From: Gloeophyllum trabeum ATCC 11539 | Lineage: Eukaryota > Basidiomycota > Agaricomycetes > Gloeophyllales > Gloeophyllaceae | Reading direction: 5' to 3' | Length of the DNA: 64,000 bases | NCBI RefSeq assembly: GCF_000344685.1 | Contig: NW_006920423.1 | Coordinates: forward strand, 118,502 to 182,501 | Shown: piece by piece, positions 25,884-38,542 of the stretch | Layout: every line of letters begins with the position of its first letter | Numbering within the stretch: the first letter of the stretch is position 1 | Program-made: the position numbers and the translations under genes | Notes under the pieces: generated by a model | The model's input: the letters and a program-made list of their open reading frames with translations, nothing else | Database searches by the model: none | Told to the model about the DNA's origin: nothing

Positions 25884-27743
25884 CTAGTTCGACCGAGCCA
25901 TCAAGGTCAACTGACCGAGCGGGAAGGTTCCTCCAGGGTCGATAACGCCTCCCGCAGTTGAAGCCGGAGACGAGGAGGCAGAGCGTGTACCATAGCCAGG
26001 TGGAAAGGTCGAGAAGGGCGCGCCACAACTAGATGGGGTGGCGGAATTCGCAAGGGGAGGAATGGATCGATGCTGTCCAGGAAGAGACACATCACGGAGA
26101 CCTCCCAGGCTCGGGGAGAAGAAACTCGACTGATCCCCACCGGCAGACGGCTGCCCCGGCCATAAACCCCGCACCGGATTCGGGTCTGTTCCTTTAGACG
26201 CGGCTAGTTCCATATACGCCCGGAGATCCGATGGCTGGCCGGAGAGACCATGGCAATTGCAACGGTCGCCGGCGGCACTAGCACAAGCGGCTAGATGGGT
26301 GAACGATGCCAGGCGCTGGTTGGATTGGGGGACTACGGTGGGCCTTGTTCCCCACCGTGACCCAAGGCCGTCTAGAAGTAGATCGACATTATCGGGATTG
26401 CTGTGTGCGCTTTGACTGATGCTAGGTAACGATGGCGAATACGACATGCTCGGGAGTGATGAGTCGTGGCCATGGCTGGATACTGTTTGTAAACGCCCGT
26501 CGAATGAATGACGGTGTAACGATGGGGAAGAGGACATAGCTTGAGGGTAGTGTTGTCGTCCGAGAGTAGGCATGCCCATAGTGCTATCTCTGTATCGAGA
26601 ATCCTCGTACCCGGACGGAGAGATCGCTATTCTTGAGTCGAAGTCCATGGCTAAAGTGGGTGGCAACTGTAATTCTTCTGAGGACGGAGGCGAAGCGGTA
26701 GGAAGTGAGGCGGGTGACATCGTCAACCCCGAGCTGGACCGGGGGGAATCAAACGAAAGCGACGGCGAAGCCTCCGAGGGGTACCTTTGCATCGGAATAA
26801 ATTGATCCGTGCTCATCCCGTTGCCTTGCCAAGAGGCACGGCGACCTAAAGGGTATGGTGAGAGACGTTACGCACACTAGTTCGGACCGCTCGTACCAAA
26901 GTCAAAGGGAGACCGTAGCGGACTACCATTTGACATGAACTGAGTTCCGGATGCTAGGGAGTCTAACTCGTACTACCAATAGTTAATACAAATGGCATGC
27001 TATGATATTGAGAACTTACCTTAGACGGTTTCCTGTCAACGTCCTCTTCGGAATCCCGGCCGTGGGACGACGCAAGCAGAACAGGTGTCGAAGAGTCTGC
27101 AGACGCTGCGGAATTGGTTGAGCGTCGAGAGACTCGTGTCAGGCTTTGGTACCGATTGCGACAATGCACCGCAGGTCGCCCTGGCAGCATGGTGGAGATT
27201 ACGTTCCACCTTTTGCCATGAATTCGCCACGCGTCCATCAGCGTTTGGTCTTCCAGTGCAGACCACGGTCGTCTCGAAATGGACGGATCGAGCTTTTCCC
27301 TCCACCGCTTGGCACATTGGTCGTCAGTGCGACCTTCAATTTGCCGTGCCACTTTCCACCACTGCAAGCCGTGCTCCTTAATCGCCTCCTTGAGCTTCGC
27401 GTCCTCGGCCGCCGTCCATCGCCCTTTCCGCAGCTGCGGATCTAATGAGTGAATCCATCGTTTTCTGCAACTCTTATTCGAGCGACCTACGACGCGCGGG
27501 ATTAACACACGAGTCACGACGGCGAAGTCGATGGAGGGGACACTACGCACCGGGGAGGCGCTCTGATATCTTCTGCCAACTATTCTTTGTCCCGACTGGC
27601 CGAGTGCCATGCCGTCAGCACCACTAAGGACAGGCCAAGGGGATTAGCTTACATTGAGCCACAGCTGCTCTAAGGATCTCATCTTCTTGAGGAGTCCATT
27701 TCTTTTCTGGTTTCGAGGTGGAGGGCATATTCGCGGAGGACAT
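25884..27743 (-). CDS. Three-repeat Myb transcription factor, copy 1
   Basis: Nuclear DNA-binding protein of 535 residues. Exons on the minus strand: 27743-27653, 27595-27551, 27486-27020, 26939-26897 and 26845-25884 (91+45+467+43+962 nt, in frame). Three tandem Myb repeats with regularly spaced tryptophans cover about residues 14-160: EKKWTPQEDEILRAAVAQ, then KGRWTAAEDAKLKEAIKEHG with VARQIEGRTDDQCAKRW, then RRPWSALEDQTLMDAWRIHG with STMLPGRPAVHCRNRYQ. This resembles c-Myb-type R1R2R3 rather than the two-repeat plant type. The rest is Ser/Pro-rich and probably disordered. The donor of intron 4 could alternatively be a few bases downstream. A paralogue with the same 45-nt second exon and the same phases is at 34382-36141, on the opposite strand. 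Confidence 0.9.
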
Positions 27744-29728
27744 GCTCGAGAGCGGTTAGTGGATTCACTACACTAACAGCCATGTTTTTATGGCATACGC
27801 GCCGTGCCTTCTTGACACTCAGTCCGCCGGCAGTGGCTGAATCGCCGTTTGCCGTAACTGTCACCTGGCCGCCCACCTAAAATGGAGGGGTCAGGCTCAT
27901 CAGAGAGATCATGCTTCGGATCATGACAAACATTATGACAAACTGTTACCAGGCTGCAGGGCCTTTCTCACTGTCCAGATCTCTGTCGTTGAAGTCCACC
28001 ACTCGTGCACGCCGTCGCCGACCGGTTCACAGCTTTCGTATATTTTGAATCGAAACGCTCTTGCTCGACCTCGATGGCGCTGTGTTAGTAGCAACAAGCG
28101 CGGCTTTCACTACCCCGACAGGTGATCAATCAGTCGGTCTCACCGACGCCGAATACGCGTCGCGCCTGATGATCTGCGCTTCTATCGGAGTGAGCGCGAG
28201 AAGCGCTGCATACCATCGACCGCTAGAGATACATTACAAGCCATATACCGGTAGACATGGGAATATGACTAGGTATGTAATATGACTAGGTATGTTCGTG
28301 ACGTTACTGCAAAGATACCTGACTCACGTTCCGAGGCTAGACGTATACAACATCTGTAATCAGTTGTAGACGTTTCGAATGCCGAACGCTGGTAGTTCAG
28401 ACTTCCGGGAGTGTAACCCGAATTGACAAACGGCGGGCGCCCTGGCTGAGCCCGACGCTCGACAAGAACAGCAAAGAACCTGATGGATCCACGTGATGTG
28501 GATGAGTGCAAGATCTGGATCGGCTTCTTAGAAGACCGACCGCGAAACAATGTTCATCTTCAGGCACCTCGTTCGGGCTGACCGCCGCGGGGTTTGAGCC
28601 GAGCCAGACTATGGAGCCCATGTGTAAGGTATAGCTTGTTTGAGTCCCCTCGCCACTGACATATCTAATTTTCTCTGCTGTTCAGTCTGGCATCCATGCT
28701 CACGAATGCCAGGTAAGTAGGTCCAGCGGTGGCAACTACGGTTATGACGACTACATTCACATAAATATCTCTCGTATCATCTAGTTTATCAATTGTCGCT
28801 GCCGACACGGCCGTTATTCGCATGTTCTGGGCACCGTGTCAGCCTTGCGCCTCATGATAGCGATGGGTGCGAAACCATCAAAACACGCCCGATATTGCCT
28901 CTCTCCTGCGGCCTTCCCAGTCAGCTGTTCGCGCAGCTCGAGGACTCAAATATCGTCGACTTGTCGACTCTGGAGATGCCATCACCGACAGCTCGTGCCG
29001 CTTGACAGGTACACGACCACGGTGCACCATGACGTCTACTGTTATGTATAGGCACACGAATACGACGCCATGAGAATTGTGGTCTTCCTGTCAAGCAGTC
29101 CCATCGTTCGTAGGTATGGGCTCTAGTATCAGACAATGTGATATGTCATCGCGGTGCGTTGTTAGCTGCCTCCTTCCGACTTACGAGCATTACTCCGCTG
29201 ACATACATATCTCTGAGGTGGGACTACAAGCCTATCCACACGCAAGCACTTCATTTCAGAGGACGCCAGTTCCCCCACCCCCGGAGGCCGCTGGCGTACC
29301 GCAGTTAGCAATTCAAGCGGGCGACCATTACGAGTCCCAAGCAAGCTTGGAATACTTCCTCGTAGAGATATACACGTCCTATACGTTCAGTCTCCCCCAG
29401 CATGTTATTGGGTCTTATGCTAAGGATCAGGCTTCATAAGCGAAGGGTTACCCACGTGACCACATCGTTACTAACACGAGCGCTATCTAGCACAATGCAG
29501 TCGTGCAAAAGGCATAGTTCATCTAGGGGCGCGCCCACTAGCCGACGGGTGATCGTGGTTAACCAGCTACCTTTCCCGATGCATGCACTCGTCTTAAAGT
29601 TGAGTATTCTCCAGAACCTTCGGAGATAATTGTTGCCCTTCAGGTGCTTTCTAGGCCACAAGACATTGTTTACACGTGTGGGAGTGTCGATCGTCTTGAG
29701 TAATAGAGAGGTACTTTCTATACATGTA
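27744..29728. other. Intergenic, possible decayed exons
   Basis: No confident gene. Between about 28625 and 28790 (+) there is a run of splice-like signals: GTAAGG, a pyrimidine-rich stretch ending GTTCAG, then CCAGGTAAGT and CATCTAG. They bracket short open pieces whose frames do not join into a recognisable protein. Confidence 0.35.
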
Positions 29729-30165
29729 CTATCATTGGACCAGTAGTGAATAATTTGAACTGCTCACTGGTTAAGTCATCTTCCTCTGATTGTTTGTACC
29801 CCAAAATTGGTGTGGATGGTTCAGATACCATTCTACACCCTCTGTAAATTTCTCAGATTTTTCCAGTGGGTGTGGAGGCTGTACGGCGTAAGGGGACGGG
29901 AAGTGAATAAGATGTCACATGTGTCACAATAGAGCTGTGGCGGGGCAGCAGTCACGCTCTGTCACGTTTAGACCTCGGACATGCAAGACAGTTTTAAATC
30001 CTGAGCGATGACCACTCCTCCGTTCCATATACAAACTTGGACATGGCATATGCAGATATCCATCATTACAGGAAAAAATTGCCGAAGGTATAGGGTAGCC
30101 ACGAAGTCCCCAGTGCACAAAAGGGACGGGAAGTGAATAATTATTCACTACTGGTCCAATGATAG
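29729..30165. mobile_element. MITE, family A copy 2
   Basis: 437 bp, same length and orientation as 22421-22857 and about nine in ten bases identical by eye, with many transition differences. Ends are CTATCATTGGACC and GGTCCAATGATAG, flanked by TA (29727-29728 and 30166-30167). It lies between the two divergent Myb genes. Confidence 0.92.
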
Positions 30166-30167
30166 TA

Positions 30168-33100
30168 ATCCTGACACTGTTCACTTTGCTTCAGCGATGG
30201 TATCAGTCTGCTGCCGAAAGAGTCTTTGCGGGGGAGGCCGCACCGCGGACCGCACAATGTAGTGCTCCCGGCCCACCTCAATCACCGATTTATTTTTGGA
30301 CGCATCATTTCTTTGGTGGCCTCATTCGAGGAATTGTATTCTTGACGGGCCGTTTGATGGTACCAAGGACCCACCTGCCTAGATTTTCGACATGGCCTCC
30401 GGACTCGTAGCGATCGTGATCATTGTTCGTCAGTACGCTCTTTTATTTGAGCGATTAGTACGTGTCGCATCAAGAGTCCACCACCTCCGTTCCCAGACGC
30501 GTAATCCGTTTCCCAACCGTCGATGAAGGTGAGTAAAATGCGTGGTCGAGCTGTGAAGATATCATTTGTCCTCCTTCGAACCGGTTATCATATTCGGTCG
30601 GCCGATATGAGTCTGGACTGAGTTATATCTTCATCTCCAGTATTCCGGCAGCGTTGATTCACGACCGAGACTAGATATAAAATCAAAGTGTTCCGAATGC
30701 ATTGCTAGTGCGTTGGCGACCGCCATCTCTTCGGTGGTGTGCCCGAACACCATCAGCGCTCTCCGAAAATTCAGCAGTCGCTCCGAAGGATGCAAATGCA
30801 AGGGCGTACGTCTCCCCGAAATCATTTTGCTTGCTAACCCTCTCCACCTTGTCATGATCTTACTACTAAGTGGAGGACTACGCCGCAATATACAAGGCTC
30901 CAGAGGCAACGCCGCGATCAGCAAGATTACTCACGGGCGTGCGGACAAACTCCTCCACTCAGTCATCCCCATGCCGCCTATTCCCGGCTGCGCACAATAA
31001 TATCGCCGGGGAAAGCAATGGCTTCGACCGCTTAGTCAGCGTCTAATAGATGAGGATTAGGACTCGCTTTGGACCTCTGGACATGCTTCATACTGGGTAC
31101 TTTGGGTCTGCAAAGACATGTCGGTCTTAATTTTCTGGCGCCATCTTCCGCCGTTAGGTTCATCTTTTTCGATCTTGCCTGCCGATGCAAACGCCCGGTT
31201 CATGCTCTGACTCTGCTCCTTTGTTCCATTGGGCGACTCGTGTGTCGTGCATAGTCTCGCTATCACGACATCACGAAGAATCCTCCTCGGTCGAGTTACC
31301 GCTTCCCATCTTACCTGCGGGCAGTCTATCCTGCCACTCCGCTTCCTTGCTCTATTTTCTTCTCGTCGGCCACCCACGCTATTGCTATAGCGACAGCTCT
31401 CCCGGTAAGTCTTTTCGGGACCCCGGTAGCCACGCCGTCATCTATGAAGTAAATCTTGGGCGAGCGTACGAGATGGGGGCTCATGCGCGTACATGGATCA
31501 TGATTATGGGCCGCGGCTTGCTCAACTTCGATGCATGGCTCCGCTATCCCATTTATGTGACCGGCTTGCCAGTCGAATCGCCCGTCGAGCCTAGGTCTTG
31601 TCATGCAATCCGTCGTGTCTGTGTCATGTTACCCTCCCGAACGTTCTGGAGCCAGGACCGGACACTTGCAAGCGCTCGAGATTTCGACTAGAACGCTAGG
31701 AATCAGCACAGGAGCGCTCTTACCAAGGCCGTCTATCCCACACTCGAGCCCACAATCCCGACCCTGTCGGTTAGGCACACCCGCGGAACTCTGGCATCCA
31801 CTTGCCCACTCTGACCTGTATGACGTCCGTACAAGCGCACTCCATTTGTCTCCCCAGGCCGGCTGTTTGGCTCGCTATCGGGGTCTATCCGTGGCCGAAC
31901 AATAGCGTTTGACTGATTGGCTCCCGTCTGCTCTAGACGCGCTGCTCATACTATACTATATCACATTGTCCATGTGTCTAGAAGTTCATTATCCCCCCCC
32001 CTAGATCTATCCATCCAGTGACGCAACGGCAAGCTATCCCTTCTCCTGTTTGCGTCTTCCATGGCCTCCTGCTAAACGGTGCAGATCTACTTGCCAGTGA
32101 CGCAACGACTTCTCTGCATACCTGCTCGTTTGATCGCGGCCACTGGATTCGACTTTACCAGGTTCGTTCCAGTACCGGCACAGCGAAGGTCGGTAGACGG
32201 GTGCTGACGACATTGTTATTACCCCGGACGACGGAGACCAATGGAAGAGGTTGAATTCTACCGGTGCAGATCCTGTAGCGCAAAGGCACAGCACGCAGGC
32301 CGAACTGCGCGCAGTGCCCGTATTTGTATCCATGGGCGTTGTCCTGCGGACTACGCTTCAGATTACAGACAGTGATGCTATACAATAGCTCACCGCCATC
32401 CCCATTCTATTCTGTATACTCCTAACTCTTGGAATTCGAAGAACGCGAGACTTCGCGGCGAGCGCTGACCGTCCTGGAACGAGGCACGGCCACAGGGACA
32501 ACTGGCAAGCCCGACGCCGACATGTGGACGGCCGCCCATGTTCTTGACTTGCATACTTGATTCTTGACGGGTGACTCACCTCGGGCATACGACGATCTCC
32601 ATATGCAGTGTCGACCCTATTACAGGGTGCGTGCAACAGCGGGCGTTACCGTCCGCGCCAAACGTCGGGTTTCGCCCCATTAGGGCGGCGTGTGCATCCT
32701 TCCCGCATTGTCCAGGCTCTCGCGATTTCAAGAATTCCCGTCATTGGCAAGCCGTGCTGTCATTCCGAAGGGTCTCTCGCGAGCATAACGAGGTGATCTT
32801 CGCTCTTCTGTTCTCGTCCCACGGGCTTCTACGCTACGCAGACCATTATCCAGACCGACCTGCTACTTCCCTGCACTTCCCTGTCCGAAGCTTCATTTTT
32901 GTCTCGCCTGGGATCTAGACGACGTCAGGGAGAGAGGGGTGCGAAGTCCGTCTACGAAGTGGGTATGTGCACGAGTGATCAGAGGACGACATGCCCTTCG
33001 ACGCTTCCCTCGAGGTCACGGGCGTATCATGCGAGCAGCTTGTTGAGGTCGCGGAGATGAATTCTGGGTTGGGTGCTGCTTGGCATGACGCGGGTGTGCA

Positions 33101-34381
33101 CCGACGCGTGGAATCGACTTTGCAATTGTGAGAGGCAGAATGGGATAGCTCGGCTCCGACCGTGAGCATGTTGCCATTTGGTTAGTTCGCCGGGCACACC
33201 ACATTGCCTTGCACCTGGGCTCTTGCTTGCGCGCTGATGGCCGGAAACTCAGATGGATGCTTATCTATATGTAATATGTTGGCTCTACACGTCGAAGAGG
33301 TTCTTTCGTCGAATATGTTCTCCATGGAGAGGTCCTCCTCGAGGAGGGGAAACGCGCGGGGGGAGAAGTGAGCGCCGACCTGGCCTGGAAGAGGATGAGC
33401 TCATCACCTAGTCAACCTGACTGCGACTGGCTGATAGACTGCTGGTGCACGTAAATAACTCGATGAAACCATGCCGGTCGGCGGCCGCAATTGTGTTTTC
33501 CGTGATCAAACGTTGTTGCGTGTATAATTGGACAGATATTATTTCGAGACTTCCAGGTGGGATGATGGCCGGACGCTTGGCTGCTGTACTGCCTAAACTG
33601 AACGGTAACTGTAGGCGTCAGTGAGCCGACGCTTCCGCTTCCTCGTCGCGGATGGGGCTTGGGATGCGTGGGGAGTCCGTCGTTACCCGAGCGCAGTCGC
33701 CGACACCACGGCGTCGGGCGGGCTGTCTGCGGCGCTGAAAGGACGTTCGCCATCGTTTGTCATGGTGAGCAAGGCATTGCTGACGACGGCTGGCGCTGAT
33801 GACAGATGGCCCTTGGAGGACGCCCACGTCGCGGTGGCTGTCGCGCTATTTTCCCTCGCTATCAGATTAGATACATTTCGTGACGTCGCGGCCCGGAACT
33901 ATTTCGGGATCAGCTCGGCCGATGGGTGCCGAGGGATATCGTGTGCCTTTCTGGCCGATCGCATCTGGGCCATGGTCCTCTTATTAATCTAATCAGATAA
34001 TTCAGCTGCTGAGTCTGACCATCTGATTCGAGCTTCTCACTGAACACACAAACCACCTTCACCTCTATATTTGACCGCTCAAAGACCGCGTCTGCGCGAG
34101 CATGCACTTCTAATACGACCTGGGGGACACGGACTTAGAGTATGTCTTTAATTATTTTATTGCAGAATATCACCTGAATATTTCCTGCGCAGAGCAATTC
34201 ACGCTTGCTAAATTTTTGGAAAGGTATGGGCGGAACGGCCGATGGTTGTGGCGTTGCCTTATATCTCCTGACCAGCCCTGATTCTGCTACATCCAGGACC
34301 GCGAAGACCCTCCACGACGCCAGCACCGGGGTGAGGAATTCGATATTATATATCCTCTTGACGCACGAAGCCATATTCCCC
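30168..34381. other. 4.2-kb gene-poor interval upstream of Myb copy 2
   Basis: Many short open frames on both strands, none with a domain or coherent exon chain. An AT-rich TTATATAT motif at about 34346-34353 lies close to the Myb copy 2 start codon and may be its core promoter. Confidence 0.45.
34346..34353 (+). promoter_or_regulatory. Possible TATA element of Myb copy 2
   Basis: TTATATAT about 30 bp upstream of the ATG at 34382. This is close for a TATA box, so the first transcript base would lie almost at the start codon. Confidence 0.3.
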
Positions 34382-36141
34382 ATGTCATTTGCGCAGAAGT
34401 CAGAGAAGAAATGGACGGAGGAGGAAGACGACATCCTCAGAGCTGCCGTAGCAGAGTACGGTAGTAAGCTTTACACTTGGTATCACCCGGACCCCGCTGC
34501 TCACCAGTCCGTTTGCTCCGTTGCGCAGAAGGGGCCAAGATCAACTGGCAGAAGATATCGGACTGCCTCCCTGGTACGCAGCCCGTCTGCTCCTTTTGCA
34601 CTTGAGTGCTCACTCAATCGCCCCAGGTCGCTCAAATAAGAGCTGCCGCAAGCGCTGGATCCACTCGCTCGACCCATCCTTGCGCAAGGGCCGCTGGACG
34701 TCCAACGAAGACGCGGTCCTCCTCGACGCTGTCTCGCAGCACGGCCAGAACTGGTCAAAGGTTGCGCGGCACGTCGAGGGCCGTACGGACGACCAGTGCG
34801 CCAAGCGCTGGCGCGAGAACCTCGACCCGGCCATCTCGCGTGAGCCGTGGACGCAGGAGGAGGATAAGATACTCCTGGAAGCGCTGCGGGTGCACGGACA
34901 AAAGTGGAACACTATCAGCACGTTGCTGCCGGGGCGTGCGTCGGTGCACTGTCGGAATCGGTATAGTCGACTGAGGAGGGCGAGGGATACGCAAGCACCG
35001 GGGGAGTCGAGGACGTCGTCGCCTGGCGAGGGTGATGTCGAGCAGGCGTCTTCGTCTTCTTACCCCACTCCGGTGCGTTGGCTTCGGTATTCGGTTGATA
35101 GAGTTTGGATTAACGTTGTCGTTTCCACATTCGTAGCCCGATAACAGAAACAGGCACCTGCCCGACGAGTTGTTGCGTCTGAGCGTCGACACTGCCGGCG
35201 CTTCGACGTCGCGCAGCGCCGCTCAAGGTCCGATGGCGAGCTCGTCTGCGGAACGCCGTGGTGGAAGCGCTATGTCCCCGCTATCGCCTTCATCAATGTA
35301 CGACCCCCGATCCTCCCTCTCCCTCTCCCCGACGACGCCGACCTCCCCGCACCAACCTCCTCGGCATCCACATTCCCATCCGCACCAACCCCATCCACAG
35401 CAGCCCCAGCCGGTGAACAACCACCCGGAGCTCTCCCACCGCCTTCTCGAGGCGTTCTTCAACGACCCCGCGAACCGCAACCGCGAGGGCCGGTGGTACC
35501 CCGCGCAGCCGGGCGACGAGGTGTTCCTCTTCAGCACGACCGAGGAGGAGGAGTTTATGCGGAACATCCAGCGCGGGGGCCTCGCGCCCGCGCATCCCAC
35601 CCACACTCACGCCCAGCAAAGCATGAACGTGAATATGCCCTCGAGCTACGTGCCGAACCCGAGCAACCGGGGATACGACGCGGGGCGGGGGTACATGGCG
35701 GGGTACCAGCTCGAGAGCGCGGAGATGGGTGGGATGCCCGTGCCGGACTTCTTCCCGATGGGGACCAGCCAGATGCCTCAGCAATATCCCTCTTCCTCCT
35801 CCGTGCCGCATGGCCAACCGCAGTTCGACCCGCACCGCTATCAGCCTCCAAGTCAAGGCCAAAGCCAAATGCCGCAGCCATCCTGGCAGCCGCACGCAAA
35901 TTACCCACCGCAGCAGCAACTCCAGCAGCAGCAGCAGTTCGAGATGCCTGCCCTCGACTCGTCGAACGAGGCGCTCAACCTCGCGACGCTGTCCGCCTGG
36001 CTCTCGATGACGCTCCCGCCCGAGCCCGTCGACACCACCCCCGAGGTGAGCGGGTCGACGTCGCCCGGGTCGAGCGAGACATTTGAGAGCAGCCCGAGTT
36101 CGGGGGACGAGGATGGGTACTCGACGGTGCATGGGCGGTGA
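34382..36141 (+). CDS. Three-repeat Myb transcription factor, copy 2
   Basis: Nuclear DNA-binding protein of 524 residues. Exons 34382-34460, 34529-34573, 34627-35072 and 35137-36141 (79+45+446+1005 nt, in frame); introns 68, 53 and 64 nt. The repeats read EKKWTEEEDDILRAAVAEYE, then KGRWTSNEDAVLLDAVSQHG with VARHVEGRTDDQCAKRW, then REPWTQEEDKILLEALRVHG with STLLPGRASVHCRNRY. It shares with copy 1 the 45-nt exon 2 and the phase-1 introns around it, so the two are paralogues. The long C-terminus differs: it is His/Pro/Gln-rich with a Gln run and a Ser-rich acidic end, typical of an activation region, and is strongly GC-biased. For intron 3 an alternative donor at 35087 with an acceptor at 35147 also keeps frame. 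Confidence 0.9.
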
Positions 36142-36545
36142 TATGTGTGGTGGGCGAAAACGGGCCGGGGCTGGATTGTGTTGAATGTGCGAGGCCCAGA
36201 AAAGTATTTATGTTGGAGAGGCTCTGGTTTACTCTAGGTATTATTATTTCATGGCATCATCGATCATCTCTTGCGGTGCGATGTCGCATGCGTGGCTCGG
36301 TATCATATACGAATGCTATGGTATGTCGAGTATAGCATGTCCTAGTTCACTCCCTTCGATTAGCGGTATTGGATAACTCCTCGCTCTGACTTAGGGTGCG
36401 CAAATGAGTGTATTGGGCACTTCGTACACATATCGTCGTACCGGACGTGTAAGGCCCTTCCCAGTGCCGCCCGAGGCCCTTCAATCAACGCTGAAGGACA
36501 CACCTCGTGTATGCCGAAACCACCCAAACGTATATATTGCCGAGT
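36142..36545. other. 3' flank of Myb copy 2
   Basis: AT-rich non-coding sequence after the Myb stop codon. The first diverged units of the downstream repeat may begin near 36410. Confidence 0.4.
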
Positions 36546-36940
36546 GCACTCGTCGGAAGTGTCTAAAACACTGCATTGCATGGCCAAAGACGCTCCTCGT
36601 AAGTGCCCAAAGTATTGCAACGTCATGCTAAACGCACTCTTCGCGAAGCACCTCGAAGTAACGCCAAACGCGCTCCTGATGAGTGCCCAGAGCACTTCAA
36701 AGTAATGCTAAACCCCCTCCTGGCGAGCGCCCAAAGCACCGCAATGTAGTGCCAGACGTGCTCGTTTTGTGTGTCTAACACACTTCAACCCAACGCCAAA
36801 TCTTCTCCTTGTAAGTACCCACATAGTGCTAGACGCACTACCGGTGAGTGTCCAAAACGTAGTGCCAGACGCGCCCATTCTTAGTGACACTTCAACCTAG
36901 TGCCAAATGTACTCGTCGTAAGTGCCTAAAGCACAAAGCC
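36546..36940. repeat. Minisatellite of about 44-bp units
   Basis: Degenerate tandem units built on a CTCCT-GTAAGTGCCCAAAGCAC-TTCAA-GTAATGCCAAACG pattern. Two adjacent units at about 36670-36760 are each 44 bases, and at least eight diverged units can be followed. It contains no gene. Confidence 0.75.
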
Positions 36941-38542
36941 TGCAAGCACTTCACCTAGTACGGAGGCACTCGTCACAAGTGCTTTGACCCCTGTCATTGA
37001 ATGTCTTGTGCACTAATACTTGCCACCATAGAGAAGTGGACAACGCACTATTCAGCGAAAGACGAGTGCCTTCAGTACCCACCGCAATAGGTCACATCCC
37101 ATATAAACCGGGAACAGAGATGCTGACTCACAGGAGCCTCACACCAACGCCGCTCAAGACTGTCGGGAATATTCGAGATAATAAGATGAGAAGCAGTGTA
37201 TCAAACGAGAAAAGCATCCAAAGAGCACGGTGTCCTGTGCACAAACGAGTCACGCGGACTGCCACCGGTGAATGAGCTGGCGCATCACGCTATCCATGCT
37301 ACAAGACAGATCATCTAGCACGCTCCTCAAACAAGGATGGATAACACATGGAAGACACGGGACTCACAACGTACGATGCTTGCGTCTACAAGGGACTCGA
37401 CCTTTGTCTGCTAAGACGACTGGCACCCAGCAGGTTGCCCCGGGTTACATATTCTTTTTCTCGTACGAAAGCCTCACAGCGTACCGCCGGCGCCGTAGCA
37501 GTGCTCGAGGCGACGAGCAGCACTCGTCCGTCTAGGCGACCGCAAAAACCGCCTAGTAGTCCCTGGCTTTCGCCAGATGAGAGGACGACTACCGCAAGTA
37601 AGGCGTCACACCCCTATCCACCGACGTCGATGGGGAGAGTCTCCCGTGTGTCAAGCAGGGCTCCTTCAGGGATCGAACCGCGTCACAGTCGGGTCGCCGT
37701 GCACGGCAATGATGCAAGTCGAGCGCCTATCCCACCAACTCGTCTCGACGGGCGCATGTACTCACCGAATCTGGTCAAACCGGCGCATACACCCACTTCA
37801 TGAGAAGCATGTCCCCCGGAGCGAAGAACCTCCATTGCTAACTGGATCACGGAGCTGACATCGTGAGATATGGTGACACTACATCCTAAGATACATCAAT
37901 CACACTTGAAATGTGACGGTCGTACCTACCATCTGTTCCGCGGTCCCCTTGGGACTCCATCAGGTACATGTATTTTAAGAACGCGGCTTGCGGGGCGTTG
38001 TGCTCGCCGTTACGGGTTTTTTAGCATATATGCGCACAGAGATCGCATGTCTGCAGCTGGCTAAATCCCCCGCCTAATTTCCCGCCGTCTGGTAGGCAGC
38101 AATGAGAAAACCTGCCTCTCATTTGATTAGAGTAACGGAACCCAAGGTCTTGTTGCTGATGCCTTGAAGCAGTGCTACAAAGCAGGCGGAAAGTCATAGA
38201 GCATACACAGTCAATAAAACACCAGGCTGTTGCATCAGAAACGGAGACTAAAGAGAAAGCGAGAGGGCGAGGAGTAGACTAAGGCTGTGACGGAGTGACA
38301 TCTCATTGGTCACGTGCTACGCGTCTCGCCTTTTCCGCAGCGCGTAGTCACCGTCCGCGGCTGGTTCCGTACCTTCCCCAGCGATAATTCCCGAATCCCA
38401 GCTTTGATATATTACGACTAACATAGTATGGTATATACGAGTAGGGATGCTAATTGATGATTGTATGATACACATGAGTGGGGTGTTATCGATCGTCTAC
38501 CGTATCATACAACCGCAGGCATTCTTGACACTTGCCTCGACC
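36941..38542. other. Intergenic with repeat fringe and tRNA-like sequence
   Basis: Continues from the minisatellite, with a stray unit near 36965, into sequence holding a tRNA-like match at 37664-37740. The open frame at 37348-37803 (+) has no domain and crosses the tRNA-like region, so it is not called. Confidence 0.4.
37664..37740 (-). other. tRNA-like sequence (pseudo-tRNA or SINE head)
   Basis: On the minus strand a B-box-like GGTTCGATCCC (37669-37679) lies about 50 bases after an A-box-like TGGTGGGATAGG (37726-37737). I could not fold a full acceptor stem or T stem, so it is not called as a functional tRNA. Confidence 0.25.

Noticed and set aside
35293..36132. 279-residue minus-strand open frame across Myb copy 2
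   Set aside because: Arg/Leu/His-rich shadow of a GC-biased coding exon; no domain.
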